The notes below the pieces were generated by a model. It had not been told where the DNA came from. It made no database searches and was given only the letters and a program-made list of their open reading frames with translations. Positions 25,226 to 33,863 of a stretch of 43,302 nt of DNA are shown here, piece by piece. Position 1 is the stretch's first letter, and every line of letters starts with the position of its first letter. The stretch comes from Byssovorax sp. (lineage in GTDB: Bacteria; Myxococcota_A; Polyangia; Polyangiales; Polyangiaceae). The position numbers and the translations under genes are program-made. The stretch is from contig JANYGI010000030.1 in NCBI GenBank assembly GCA_025362495.1, positions 1-43,302 of the forward strand, given 5' to 3'.

Positions 25226-25359
25226 GGCCACCAACCCGCCATATCGGCAGACGAAGGGCCAAATTTTCGAGACGCTTTTTTTCCGGAAGACGCTCCGTGT
25301 CAGCCAGCTTTCGCGCGTCGTTTGACCGGATCGAGAATGGTTGGTAATGCCGACCTCCG

Positions 25360-26529
25360 ATGAGCGTTTTTCGCTGGATATTCCCGGCCTCGGCGGCCGC
25401 GATCGTCGTCACGGCGGTCGCGTCGGTCGCCAGCCATCGCGGCTATTTGTGGCCGCATCCGGCGACGGTGTCGAGCGCAGAAACCACCACGACGGTGGCC
25501 TCTTCCGCGAACGCGTCAATTTCCGCTCCCGTGGTGCCGAGCGCGCCTGCGCCGCCGCCGCGGCCTCCGCCTCCACCTGAAAGTGACACTCTGCCTGCAA
25601 CTCTCGCCGAGCAGCGCGAGGAGCTCTACCGGCGCATGGCGTACGAGCTCGAGCTGTCGGAGGCCAGCGTCGCGGACGTGCGGAAGATCGTCGAGCCGTC
25701 CCCGGTGATGGGGCAGGGGAATCCCACGATAACGCGCCACCCGATGAAACGGTCGGAGTGTCGGGCGATCCGCGCCGCCGCCGGACTCGAGGCCTCGACG
25801 GCGCCGCGCTCGCCTTGCCGCGCGAAGAACATGGTCCCGCTCTACGATCCTGCCGCGGGCGAGACGGCGAGCGACGCGAAGACGTGCATCGACGAGTTCG
25901 AGTTCCCCGACATCCCGTGTGAGTATCCCGTGGTGTACGCTCGCGCGAGCCAGGCCGCGCTGCTCTGCAAGGCCGTGGGCAAACGCATCTGCGACGCGCA
26001 CGAGTGGGAGGGGGCCTGCGCCGGCGCGCTCCACAAGCCCGAGGTGGAGTATGCCTGGGGGAAGCCTCGCCCCTACGCCACCTGGCTCCACAACAAGACG
26101 CGCGAGATCCGCTGGAGCTACGGCCTCAAGAAGGATCATTCGCAGTGCGCCACAGGGGCACTGAAGAGCCCGGAGTGCCTCGCCGGCGGGTGGACGCTCT
26201 GCGGCTCGAACACCTATCCTGCCGGCTCGTTCCCCGCGTGCGTGAGCCCGCTCGGCGCCTACGATCTCAATGGTAACGCCGCCGAGCACATGAACCTGCC
26301 GCTCGCGCCGGAGGATCTGGCGAGCCGCGGCGGCTCGGGCGAGACCGAGATGAAGGGCAGCTGGTTCATCTTCCTCCGCGCCGAGGCCCACGAGGACGAC
26401 TGTCGCTGGCGCGCCAAGGACTGGCACCCTTCAAAGGTGGCCGATCCCGAGAGCCACCGGAACTATCACCTGGGCTTCCGCTGCTGCCAGGACGTGTCGC
26501 CCGAGGGCGAGCCGGACGCCGGGCCATGA
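25360..26529 (+). CDS. FGE/SUMF1-like exported protein
   Basis: A 389-residue protein with an N-terminal membrane anchor (about residues 6-24), a Ser/Ala/Pro-rich linker, and a formylglycine-generating-enzyme-type domain from about residue 150. Signature segments are CIDEFEFPD, KRICDAHEWEGACAGAL, YDLNGNAAEHMN and YHLGFRCCQD. In true FGE two copper-binding cysteines sit five residues apart before the final GFRC motif. Here the matching stretch reads DDCRWRAKDW, so the second Cys is absent. Sulfatase activation is therefore doubtful, and a ligand-binding or structural role is more likely. No sulfatase gene is nearby. Confidence 0.85.
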   Translation: MSVFRWIFPASAAAIVVTAVASVASHRGYLWPHPATVSSAETTTTVASSANASISAPVVPSAPAPPPRPPPPPESDTLPATLAEQREELYRRMAYELELSEASVADVRKIVEPSPVMGQGNPTITRHPMKRSECRAIRAAAGLEASTAPRSPCRAKNMVPLYDPAAGETASDAKTCIDEFEFPDIPCEYPVVYARASQAALLCKAVGKRICDAHEWEGACAGALHKPEVEYAWGKPRPYATWLHNKTREIRWSYGLKKDHSQCATGALKSPECLAGGWTLCGSNTYPAGSFPACVSPLGAYDLNGNAAEHMNLPLAPEDLASRGGSGETEMKGSWFIFLRAEAHEDDCRWRAKDWHPSKVADPESHRNYHLGFRCCQDVSPEGEPDAGP

Positions 26530-26542
26530 CCGCGCTCGGGCT

Positions 26543-26824
26543 TCAGGCGCGGTATTCGAGGTAGTCGAGCAGATCGAAGAGCTGATCGCTGAGGCTCGGG
26601 TCCCCGCGGAAATTCTGGCGGATCGTCTCGGCCGCCGCCTCGAACGCGAGGAGCTCTTTCGCGTCGGGCTTGTGCTTCTGCCGGATCCACTCGAGCGCGC
26701 CCTCCATCTGACGCTTCACGGTGACCAGGGTCGTGTTGCCGGGCTGCTCATCGATCATGCGGAAGACCCGCGCGATGATGGTGTTCATGATGATGACGAA
26801 CTCGCCGCCGGACTGGATGGCCAC
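26543..26824 (-). CDS. Small helical protein of unknown function
   Basis: A 93-residue cytosolic protein, predicted mostly alpha-helical, with a basic middle (VKRQMEGALEWIRQKHKPD) and an acidic C-terminus (SLSDQLFDLLDYLEYRA). It is convergent with the FGE-like gene (13-base gap). Codon use is GC3-rich like its neighbours, which supports it being real. I recognise no family. Confidence 0.7.
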   Translation of the reverse strand: MAIQSGGEFVIIMNTIIARVFRMIDEQPGNTTLVTVKRQMEGALEWIRQKHKPDAKELLAFEAAAETIRQNFRGDPSLSDQLFDLLDYLEYRA

Positions 26825-27014
26825 GGGGGCAGCCTACCGAATTGCCCGCGCGGGGTCGAGGTGCAGATCGCCGCCGTCCCCGGTCGCCGCGCCGTCTACG
26901 CGCGTTTTGCCGACGTTCCTGCGGCATTTGCCGTCGTCCGAGGCGGGCTCGGCGAGCGCGCGCCCGGGCCGGGTGGCATGACGAATGCTCGCCGGGAGGG
27001 CGGAGGACTCGACC

Positions 27015-28331
27015 ATGCGCTCCCTCAACACGCTTTCATTTGCTTTCGCTCTCTCGCTCACCGCGGTGTCGTGCACGAAAACGACCCCGCCGCCCGGGCC
27101 GGTCGTGACCGCGTGCGGTGACATCAGCACGCCTGGTTGCATCGTGGGCTCGGGCAAGTCGCGCATCGCCGCTCCGAGCGTCACGGATGCCGATCTGACG
27201 ACGGCCGTCGCCGGCAACACGGCATTTGCCCTCGATCTCTATCAGCAGGTCCGCAAGGACAAGGGCAACCTCTTCTATTCTCCGTTCAGCATCTCCGAGG
27301 CGCTGGCGATCGCCCACGCCGGCGCCCGCGCCGAGACGGAGACCCAGATGGCGACCGCGCTGCACTTCGATCTCGATCAAAGCAAGCTCCACCCGGCGTT
27401 CAACGCGCTCGACCTCGCGCTCGCGAGCCGGGGAATGGGCGCCGCCGGCACCGACGGCACGGGCTTTCGCCTCACCATCGCCAACGCTCTCTGGGGGCAG
27501 ACGGGCCATTCGTTCTCGACGTCTTTCCTGGATATCATCGGGGAAAACTACGGCGACGGGGTCCACGTGGTCGACTTCAAGGGCGCGCCCGAAGACTCGC
27601 GCACGCTGATCAACGAGTGGGTCTCCGGCAAGACGGAGGATCGGATCAAGGACCTGCTCCCGCAGGGCGCCGTCACCCCGGACACCCGGCTGGTGATCAC
27701 CAACGCGGTGTACTTCAACGCGGCCTGGCAGGTGCCTTTCGACGTGTCGGGCACCAAGCTGGCTTCCTTCACGCGACCCGACGGCTCCAACGTCGACGTG
27801 CCCACGATGTCGGGCTACCGGGAGGTGCCTCATGGCGAGGGCCCCGGCTACGCCGCTGTCGCGCTCCCCTACGACGGCAACGAGCTCTCGATGGTGCTCC
27901 TGCTGCCGCCGCAAGGCACCCTGGACGCCTTCGAGGCCGCGCTCACGCCGGACAAGCTCGCCACCATCCTCGCCGGGATGACCTCGCATGGGGTGTCTAT
28001 CACGCTGCCTCGCTTCAAGGTCGAGGCGTCGTTCTCGCTGAAAGATCAGCTCGGCAAGCTGGGGATGCCGGTCGCCTTCACCGAGATGGCCGACTTCTCG
28101 GGCATCGACGGCAAGACCGATCTGTTCCTGAGCGCCGTCGTCCACAAGGCCTATGTCACCGTCGATGAAACGGGGACCGAGGCCGCCGCCGCGACAGGCG
28201 CTGTCGTCGGGACTACCTCCGTGCCTCCGGCGGCGGAGATCCACCTCGACCATTCCTTCCTGTTCTTGATCCGCGATGACAAGACCAGGACCGTTCTCTT
28301 CCTGGGCCGCGTCGAGGATCCCTCGCCCTGA
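27015..28331 (+). CDS. Serpin lipoprotein (serine protease inhibitor)
   Basis: A 438-residue serpin with lipoprotein signal (lipobox LTAVSC). GGAGG eight bases upstream fixes the ATG at 27015. Family motifs are present: NLFYSPFSISEALAIAHAGA near the start of the fold, VITNAVYFNAAWQVPF, a late HLDHSFLFLIRD and the terminal FLGRVEDP. The hinge of the reactive loop begins at about residue 384 and reads DETGTEAAAATG. This small-residue run is expected of inhibitory serpins, since it allows loop insertion after cleavage. The reactive-site bond lies somewhere in the following Val/Thr/Ser-rich stretch, so elastase- or subtilisin-like targets are possible. Bacterial serpins are rare; surface anchoring suggests defence against secreted proteases, perhaps its own or those of prey. 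Confidence 0.95.
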   Translation: MRSLNTLSFAFALSLTAVSCTKTTPPPGPVVTACGDISTPGCIVGSGKSRIAAPSVTDADLTTAVAGNTAFALDLYQQVRKDKGNLFYSPFSISEALAIAHAGARAETETQMATALHFDLDQSKLHPAFNALDLALASRGMGAAGTDGTGFRLTIANALWGQTGHSFSTSFLDIIGENYGDGVHVVDFKGAPEDSRTLINEWVSGKTEDRIKDLLPQGAVTPDTRLVITNAVYFNAAWQVPFDVSGTKLASFTRPDGSNVDVPTMSGYREVPHGEGPGYAAVALPYDGNELSMVLLLPPQGTLDAFEAALTPDKLATILAGMTSHGVSITLPRFKVEASFSLKDQLGKLGMPVAFTEMADFSGIDGKTDLFLSAVVHKAYVTVDETGTEAAAATGAVVGTTSVPPAAEIHLDHSFLFLIRDDKTRTVLFLGRVEDPSP

Positions 28332-28332
28332 C

Positions 28333-29793
28333 TCAAAGAGCCTGCAAGCCGAGGGTGATCCCGGGCCAGCCCTGCGTCGCGGTGCCCCCTCCCCTGTTCG
28401 TGAACGTGGCTCCGTAGGGGCTGAGCGCGGGCACGTCTCCATTCCACGACGTGGCGACGTTGTAGCTCGGGCCGCCGTAGACAGCGAGCTTGCGCATCAG
28501 GCGCGCGCCGAGCACGACGCGCGCCTGGGCGATGTTCAACGTCGCCGCGATCGAGCTCGCGTCGAAGAGCGCATAATCGAGCGCGTCGAGATCCAGGAAC
28601 AGGCGGTCCGTCAATGGAAAATGGACGCCGAGCCCCATCGCGGCGGAGAAGCGCGCGCGAGCGCCGAAGGGCAGGACGCCGACTCCGTAGATGTTGTGAA
28701 AACGGCCGCTGCCGTGCTTGATCCCGGCCATGAGCAGGCCAGACTCCTGCCCCCAGGCGTCGAGCTCGAGGCGCCCGTCGCGGAAGATGTTGATGAGCCC
28801 GAGCGAAAACGTCGACGTGCTGGACACGTTGACGAGCCCGATCTGGGCTCCGCGGACCCTCCCGCCGGCGAGGTTCACCAGGCCAACTTGCGCGCCCACC
28901 ACGTCGCCCGTGACGAGGTTGACGAGCCCCGCCTGCACTCCGTCGAGGCGTCCGCCGACGTCGAGGATCCCGGCCAGCTGTGCCCCCTGGACCGGGCCGA
29001 AGGTGAGGTTGGCCAGGCCCGCCATCTGCACGCCGCAGGTGAATTCAGCGTCGATGTTGACGAGGCCACCGAGCTCGAGGCCGTCGAGACCTGCCGTGTA
29101 CCCGCCGAGGATGTTGAGCGAGAGGCGCCGTGAGACGCCGACCCCCACGAACGTGGACGTGCCCAGGAACGGGAGGAAGTCGAGGCCTGCGAGGTGCCGT
29201 GGGTGGCCTTCACGGCCGCACGCGGGCGGCGCGACTGCGACCGGCGCGGGGAGAGCAGGTGGGTTTACCGGTCCGACCGGCGGAGCGGCGATGGGCGCGC
29301 GGACGGGGGGCTTTTCGACTCTCTTCTTCAGGGCCGCGCCGAGCTCCGCGGCCTCGTCGCGGACCAGGTTTCCGGCGAGCAGCGCTATCACCTCTTCGGC
29401 GCGCTCCGGCTCGGCGGGGAGATCGATCTCGCGCTCGGTGAGGCGGCCGTCGGCAGCGCGGTAGGCGAGCCGGATGTGCTTGCCTGCGAGGACGCTCAGC
29501 GTGAGGGTGCCAGCGCTGCTCGAGGCGTGATCGGCCCGCGTGACGGGCGCCGCGAGCTCGCGGGCGAGCGCGGCGCGCGCCCGCTCGGGATCGACGTCCT
29601 CGGGGACGCCGTCGAGGACGAAGAGCACCTCTTTCGATTGGCTCGCTCCCTCGGCGTGCACGGGCGAAGCCCAGGTGATGACGGCGCCGATCGCGGTCGG
29701 GGCGGTGATGAGGTGGAGTGAGAGCAGGAGGCCGCCGAGGACGTTCGGGCGCTGGAGGCCCGGTGGCGAGGGGCGGGCGATCGTTCGAGCCAT
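28333..29793 (-). CDS. Exported surface-repeat protein of ECF module 2
   Basis: A 486-residue exported protein (signal peptidase site about VHA-E). Residues 50-160 form an alpha/beta region ending in a helix (AEEVIALLAGNLVRDEA), comparable with the N-terminal regions of the barrel-like proteins at 13318 and 37355. After a Pro/Ala linker comes a barrel-like or solenoid region in which about ten strands repeat the pattern GxQxGLVN (GVQAGLVNL, GAQVGLVNL, GAQIGLVNV), as in LA_2272-type surface-repeat proteins, followed by membrane-strand-like sequence to the end. It begins 57 bases after the membrane/TPR-like gene and is the third gene of the sigma operon. It ends two bases from the serpin gene on the other strand. 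Confidence 0.8.
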   Translation of the reverse strand: MARTIARPSPPGLQRPNVLGGLLLSLHLITAPTAIGAVITWASPVHAEGASQSKEVLFVLDGVPEDVDPERARAALARELAAPVTRADHASSSAGTLTLSVLAGKHIRLAYRAADGRLTEREIDLPAEPERAEEVIALLAGNLVRDEAAELGAALKKRVEKPPVRAPIAAPPVGPVNPPALPAPVAVAPPACGREGHPRHLAGLDFLPFLGTSTFVGVGVSRRLSLNILGGYTAGLDGLELGGLVNIDAEFTCGVQMAGLANLTFGPVQGAQLAGILDVGGRLDGVQAGLVNLVTGDVVGAQVGLVNLAGGRVRGAQIGLVNVSSTSTFSLGLINIFRDGRLELDAWGQESGLLMAGIKHGSGRFHNIYGVGVLPFGARARFSAAMGLGVHFPLTDRLFLDLDALDYALFDASSIAATLNIAQARVVLGARLMRKLAVYGGPSYNVATSWNGDVPALSPYGATFTNRGGGTATQGWPGITLGLQAL

Positions 29794-29850
29794 GATGATC
29801 AAAATGCCCTCTCGCGCGCCGGGCGTTCAATCGCGTGGGAGGCGAGGAAA

Positions 29851-30714
29851 TCAGTGCGTAGCGCCGTGGAGGGCGTCGAGGAGGGCGCGGGCCTCGTCCT
29901 TTCGATATCCACCGTAGGCGCCGCGAGCAAAGCTCTCCAGCGACGCTTCGGCCTCCGCGGCGCGGCCGAGGCGCACCAGGCAGAGGGCGCGATTGTAGTG
30001 CGCCTCGACCGCGAAGCGCCCCCGCGGCGCCGCGCGAAGGTAGCCATCCCACGCTGCGAGGGCCGCAGCGGGGTTGTGCTCCGCGAAATGGAGTCGGTGC
30101 GCGGTGGTGTAGAGGGCCTGGTCGTCGGGCTCCGCCGGGATCACCGGCTCGGCCACGGCGACGGCGGCCGACCTGGTGAGCGGGGCGAGCGGGGCGAGCG
30201 GGGCAGTCGCGAGGCTGGAGGTGCCTTTGCGGGCGGCGTGCGGCCGCGTCGTCGACGCCCTGGCGGGCCCGGCGACGAGGGGTGCAGGTGCCATGATCGC
30301 GGCGGGGGCCGGCGCTCCGGCGTGAGGGGCGTCAGGGACTCCGGGTGACAGCTCCGGCAGAACCTCCGGGGGATCGACTGGCTCCTCGGCGAGCTCCGGG
30401 GGAGCGACGAGGGCGATTGGCGGCGTGGAGGACGGGAGTCCGCTCCGCGGCGCGGCGATCTCGGGGGCAGTGGCTGAGCCGGGAAACACCGCCTGAACCG
30501 CCGCCGGGAGGTGCCCTCCAGCGGCGGCCCAGGCCATCGATCCCACGAGCACGGCGGCCAGCGGGAGGACGACGCGGAGCAGGGGAATGCGCCGCGCGCG
30601 CTCATTGCGGAGCGTGGCCAGCACCCGCGCGCGGGTCTCGTCGGAGCGAGCCGGCGAGGCGCCTCCGCCCTCGCGCAGCGCGCGCGCGGCCTCGGCGAGC
30701 GGATCGCGGCTCAT
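29851..30714 (-). CDS. Single-pass membrane protein with TPR-like C-terminus (module 2)
   Basis: A 287-residue protein whose ATG overlaps the sigma stop codon (ATGA), the usual place for an anti-sigma. The short cytosolic N-terminus (about 55 residues, DPLAEAARALREGGG) lacks the Cys/His zinc motif seen in module 1. A transmembrane helix at about residues 55-73 (IPLLRVVLPLAAVLVGSMAWAA, read in part) is followed by a long Pro/Ala linker and a helical TPR-like segment (AAWDGYLRAAP, AHYNRALCLVRLGRAAEA, YRKDEARALLDAL). The last motif resembles the C-terminus of the module 1 anti-sigma (YRRAEAQAIADA). An anti-sigma or sigma-coupled sensor role is inferred from position. Confidence 0.82.
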   Translation of the reverse strand: MSRDPLAEAARALREGGGASPARSDETRARVLATLRNERARRIPLLRVVLPLAAVLVGSMAWAAAGGHLPAAVQAVFPGSATAPEIAAPRSGLPSSTPPIALVAPPELAEEPVDPPEVLPELSPGVPDAPHAGAPAPAAIMAPAPLVAGPARASTTRPHAARKGTSSLATAPLAPLAPLTRSAAVAVAEPVIPAEPDDQALYTTAHRLHFAEHNPAAALAAWDGYLRAAPRGRFAVEAHYNRALCLVRLGRAAEAEASLESFARGAYGGYRKDEARALLDALHGATH

Positions 30715-31307
30715 CGGATACCCTCTCTCTCGAGCTCGTCGCGCAGCTTTTTTCGCGCGTGAAACAGGCGTGTCCGGACCGTGCCCTCGGGCGCGCCGAC
30801 GATCTCCGCGACCTCGACCGAGGTGCGATCTTCGACCTCGCAGAGCACGAAGACCACCCGTTGATCGAGAGGCAAGGTGTCGAGGGCGCGGTTCAACGCG
30901 CGCGCGAGCGACGCGCGGAGGGCGTGCTGCTCGGGATTGGCGGCCGTCGCCTCCGGCTCGCGCGCGAAGCGATCGATGGCGCCGCGGCGGCGCGAGGCGG
31001 CGCGGAGGTGATGACGAGCGTGGTTGACGGCGATCGAGACGAGGAACGTGCGGAGCGACGCCTCGGCGTCGAAGCGCTGGATCGCCCGGGGGAGCGTGAC
31101 GAAGACCTCGTGGACGAGGTCCTCGGCGGCGGCGTCCTCGCCGACGAGGCGGCGGGCGAAGGCGCGAACGGCGACATGGTGCTCGTCGTACGCTTCGCCG
31201 ACGGCTGCGCGGTCGCCGCGTCGCAGCCGCTCGACGAGCGTGCTCTCCGCCGTGGCGCGGCGGGGCGCCCTGATCCCGAACGGGGCGAGGAGCTCCGAGA
31301 CCATCAT
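30711..31307 (-). CDS. ECF sigma factor (module 2)
   Basis: A 198-residue ECF sigma factor. Region 2 reads VGEAYDEHHVAVRAFARRLV and AAEDLVHEVFVTL; region 4 has the DNA-binding helix VEVAEIVGAPEGTVRTRLFHARKKL. I chose ATG 31307, with GAAGG nine bases upstream; a GTG at 31343 would add 12 residues. It leads a three-gene operon with the membrane/TPR-like protein and the surface-repeat protein and is divergent from the copper-protein gene at 31564. None of the six TGAAGG-N15-TGAACC motifs lies upstream, so it probably uses another promoter, perhaps around the dyad at 31474-31507. Confidence 0.92.
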   Translation of the reverse strand: MMVSELLAPFGIRAPRRATAESTLVERLRRGDRAAVGEAYDEHHVAVRAFARRLVGEDAAAEDLVHEVFVTLPRAIQRFDAEASLRTFLVSIAVNHARHHLRAASRRRGAIDRFAREPEATAANPEQHALRASLARALNRALDTLPLDQRVVFVLCEVEDRTSVEVAEIVGAPEGTVRTRLFHARKKLRDELEREGIR

Positions 31308-31473
31308 CGGAGGCGCGCCTTCGTCGTGGGGCTCGCTGGGCACGCGCGATGATGTTCGGAAAAGAGAAGGCTGTCCATGGGCCGCACCGGAGAGGGTGCC
31401 CGGCCGCGCGCGGATCGTTCAACGCGGCCGTCGATTTTTTTCGCCGGCGCGTCGTGTGACGGATCGTCAACTG

Positions 31474-31507
31474 GGTTGAACGGCGTCGCGCCGACCGGGA
31501 ACCAACC
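31474..31507. promoter_or_regulatory. Dyad in the divergent sigma/copper-protein intergenic region
   Basis: Arms GGTTG (31474-31478) and CAACC (31503-31507) enclose AAC-GGCG-TCG-CGCC, itself a small dyad, and a GGGAAC box. It sits between the sigma operon at 31307 and the gene at 31564, so an operator or ECF promoter for either is possible. The rest of this 220-base gap shows only a T-run near 31435-31441. Confidence 0.3.
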
Positions 31508-31563
31508 CTCGAATCCACAGCGGTCGGGCCGGCTCACCGGACCCGCGATCATGGAGCTCCATC

Positions 31564-32832
31564 ATGCGTTCTCTCCCCTCGTTCCTGGTGCTCGGTTCTC
31601 TGATGCTCGTCCACTGCGCGCCGGACAAGGCGACCATTCCTGTCGATCCTCCCGTCGTCGATCTCCTCGCCCCGCCCGGGGCCGGGGAAGGAGTCCAGTT
31701 CAAGATGCTCTCGCACATCGACGCCGGGAAGGAGATCGAGCGCTGTCAGCTCGTCGTGGCGCCGCCGGGCGGGCTCTTCGTCCACAAGGACGAGGTGCGG
31801 TTCACGGCCGGCAGCCATCATGTCCTCCTCTACAAGACGCCTTATCCCTCGATCCCCGCCAAGAACCGGCACGGCGTCGCGGTCAACGGCGCGGAGGTCC
31901 ACGACTGCGCCAGCGGCGCGCTCGACGCGTGGGAGGTGAACGGCGTCGTGGCAGGATCGCAGTCGCGTGACGGGGACTCCATCGTCGGGGAGCTGCCCGA
32001 GGGCGTGGCGATCACCATCGAGCCGGGCGCCGTGCTGCTGATGAACACCCACTATCTCAACGCCTCGTCGGCGCCCGTCGACGCGGACGCGCGGATCAAC
32101 CTCTACACGCTACCCAGGGAGCAGGTGAAGACGGAGGCCGGCGTGATGTTCTTCTACAACCCGTTCATCCGCGTGCCGGCGAACGGGAAGGGCTCGGCCG
32201 AGATGCGCTGTCCCGTGCCGCACGACATCTCGATCGTGCGCGTGCAATCGCACATGCACCGCCGCGGTGTGGGCTTCGTGGCCGATCTGGGCGACGGCGC
32301 GGGCGCCGTTCAAGACGAGATTTACACGAGCCACACCTGGGAGCAGGTGCCGGCCAAAACGTTCGAGCCGCTGCTGCAGATCAAGGCGGGTCACTCCATC
32401 GATTACCGCTGCGACTACAGCAACACCGAGGCCAGGGACGTGATGCAGGGGCTGACGACCAAAGACGAGATGTGCATGCTGATCGGGCCCTATTTCCCGA
32501 GGGATGCTGCCTTCGAGAGCTGCGCCGACAGCCAGTTTGCGCCGGCGGGGACGTGGACTGGATCAGGGAAGGCCGACGGCGCGACGACGCTCGGCTGCTT
32601 CGCCTCGGCGAAGCCGTCCGACGATGACGGCGGCAACGAGTTCTACGGGTGCGTGGTCGACAGTTGCCCCGGTGTCGCGGACGAGATGTCGGCGGTGCTG
32701 CGCTGCGAGATGTCAAACGGCCACGGCGCCTGCGAGGCCGCGTGCTCGGACCCCGCCGGCGACTGCGGCGCCTGCGTGAACACCGCGTGCGGCCCGGCGT
32801 TCGGGGCCTTCCAGTCCGCGACGTGCGATTGA
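31564..32832 (+). CDS. PHM/DBH-like copper monooxygenase lipoprotein
   Basis: A 422-residue lipoprotein (lipobox LMLVHC) related to copper type II ascorbate-dependent monooxygenases (peptidylglycine hydroxylating and dopamine beta-type). All ligand positions of the two copper sites can be seen: H85-H86 (GSHHVLLY) and H163 (NTHYLN) for one, H230 and H232 (SHMHRRG) and M303 in DEMC for the other. This makes catalytic hydroxylation plausible, although the substrate is unknown. A Ser/Gly/Asp linker then leads to a C-terminal Cys-rich segment of about 70 residues (CVVDSCPG, CEAACSDPAGDCGACVNTAC) typical of myxobacterial surface lipoproteins. GGAG seven bases upstream supports the start. Confidence 0.9.
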   Translation: MRSLPSFLVLGSLMLVHCAPDKATIPVDPPVVDLLAPPGAGEGVQFKMLSHIDAGKEIERCQLVVAPPGGLFVHKDEVRFTAGSHHVLLYKTPYPSIPAKNRHGVAVNGAEVHDCASGALDAWEVNGVVAGSQSRDGDSIVGELPEGVAITIEPGAVLLMNTHYLNASSAPVDADARINLYTLPREQVKTEAGVMFFYNPFIRVPANGKGSAEMRCPVPHDISIVRVQSHMHRRGVGFVADLGDGAGAVQDEIYTSHTWEQVPAKTFEPLLQIKAGHSIDYRCDYSNTEARDVMQGLTTKDEMCMLIGPYFPRDAAFESCADSQFAPAGTWTGSGKADGATTLGCFASAKPSDDDGGNEFYGCVVDSCPGVADEMSAVLRCEMSNGHGACEAACSDPAGDCGACVNTACGPAFGAFQSATCD

Positions 32833-32855
32833 AGTCGCCCGGCGCTGCCGGAGCG

Positions 32856-32880
32856 CGGCGACGATCCTGATCCGTCGCCG
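32856..32880 (+). terminator. Possible terminator hairpin
   Basis: Arms CGGCGACG (32856-32863) and CGTCGCCG (32873-32880) with a 9-base loop, 24 bases after the stop of the copper-protein gene. No U-run follows, so it may be only partly efficient. Confidence 0.4.
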
Positions 32881-32909
32881 GGGCGAAGCTGAGGTAAGGT
32901 GGCTCGGCC

Positions 32910-33851
32910 ATGGCCAAGCCCAAGACCCGGATCGCCGCGCCGAAGAAGCCGCATTTGCGCCCCCACGCGGAGAAGATCCGCGCGGCGCTCCAGGAGGCCG
33001 TGCGACGATCCGCGGTGGATTTGCCGGCCGACAGGGCCGATCGCGCGTCGGCGACGCTGCGCGAGAGCGTCGAGAGCGACGCGGAGCTTTCCGATCTGCA
33101 CCCCGCCCAGGCCGCCTATCTGTACGCTGTCAATCAGGTCTCGATCCTCGCCGAGATCATGACGACGCTGCCGGCTCTCCATCGCTTCGTGGAGCTCCTC
33201 GAGCGGGCAGAAGAAGAGTACCTGCCGAGCTGGCCGCCGATGAGCCCTGTCAGCCGGTCGCACTTCACCGCGTGGGCCTTCTTCGACGCGGCGGTGGGCA
33301 TCGATCGCGAGACGATTGGCACGCTCGTGCTGGACCTCGCGGCGACGCTGTCGCTCAAGCCCGAGCTGGTGAGCCTGGTCGAGCACCTCCAGCGCTCGCG
33401 GCTCGGGCTCCATGTCCACGAAGGCACGCGCGACGATCAGGTGCTGCTCCGCGAGATCCATACCGGGATCCGGCGGCGCACCGTGCCCTCGAACCTGTAT
33501 TTCGGCCGCGCCGGCGAGCTGTGGCTGGTGCGGGTGCTGCCGCCGCCGGACCCGAGCAGCGAGATCCACGTGGCCCTGACGAGCCCTTACGTGATCGAGA
33601 GCCCGGCCGAGGCAGAGTGGCTGTCGTTCGTCCAGAGGACGCTCCCGAAGCTGCGCGCTCGCGACGACGCAGAGGCCTTTGAACGGCTGATGAAGCATGG
33701 CCTCGGGCCGAATTACTGGAACGAGTACATCGGCGAGGCGTACCTGCGTCACACCGATCAGGCCATTTGGCTGCGCGGCTTACCCGACGTCGCGGAGAGC
33801 CGGCCACACTCCCCGACGTACGATAGAGCGTATCGCTTCGCCGGGACCTGA
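32910..33851 (+). CDS. Conserved-looking protein of unknown function
   Basis: A 313-residue cytosolic protein with a basic N-terminus (MAKPKTRIAAPKKPHLRPHA), a helical N-terminal two thirds and a strand-rich last third (GRAGELWLVRVLPPP, EIHVALTSPYVI). No transmembrane helix or signal peptide. GC3-rich codon use and a ribosome-site-like AAGGTGG before the ATG support it as real. I recognise no domain. It converges with the histidine kinase gene with an 12-base gap. Confidence 0.75.
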   Translation: MAKPKTRIAAPKKPHLRPHAEKIRAALQEAVRRSAVDLPADRADRASATLRESVESDAELSDLHPAQAAYLYAVNQVSILAEIMTTLPALHRFVELLERAEEEYLPSWPPMSPVSRSHFTAWAFFDAAVGIDRETIGTLVLDLAATLSLKPELVSLVEHLQRSRLGLHVHEGTRDDQVLLREIHTGIRRRTVPSNLYFGRAGELWLVRVLPPPDPSSEIHVALTSPYVIESPAEAEWLSFVQRTLPKLRARDDAEAFERLMKHGLGPNYWNEYIGEAYLRHTDQAIWLRGLPDVAESRPHSPTYDRAYRFAGT

Positions 33852-33863
33852 GCGCGGGCGAAG

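Noticed and set aside
25322-25350. Housekeeping-type promoter (TTGACC-N17-TAATGC) before the FGE-like gene
   Set aside because: The -10 match is weak and would leave almost no leader before the ATG at 25360.
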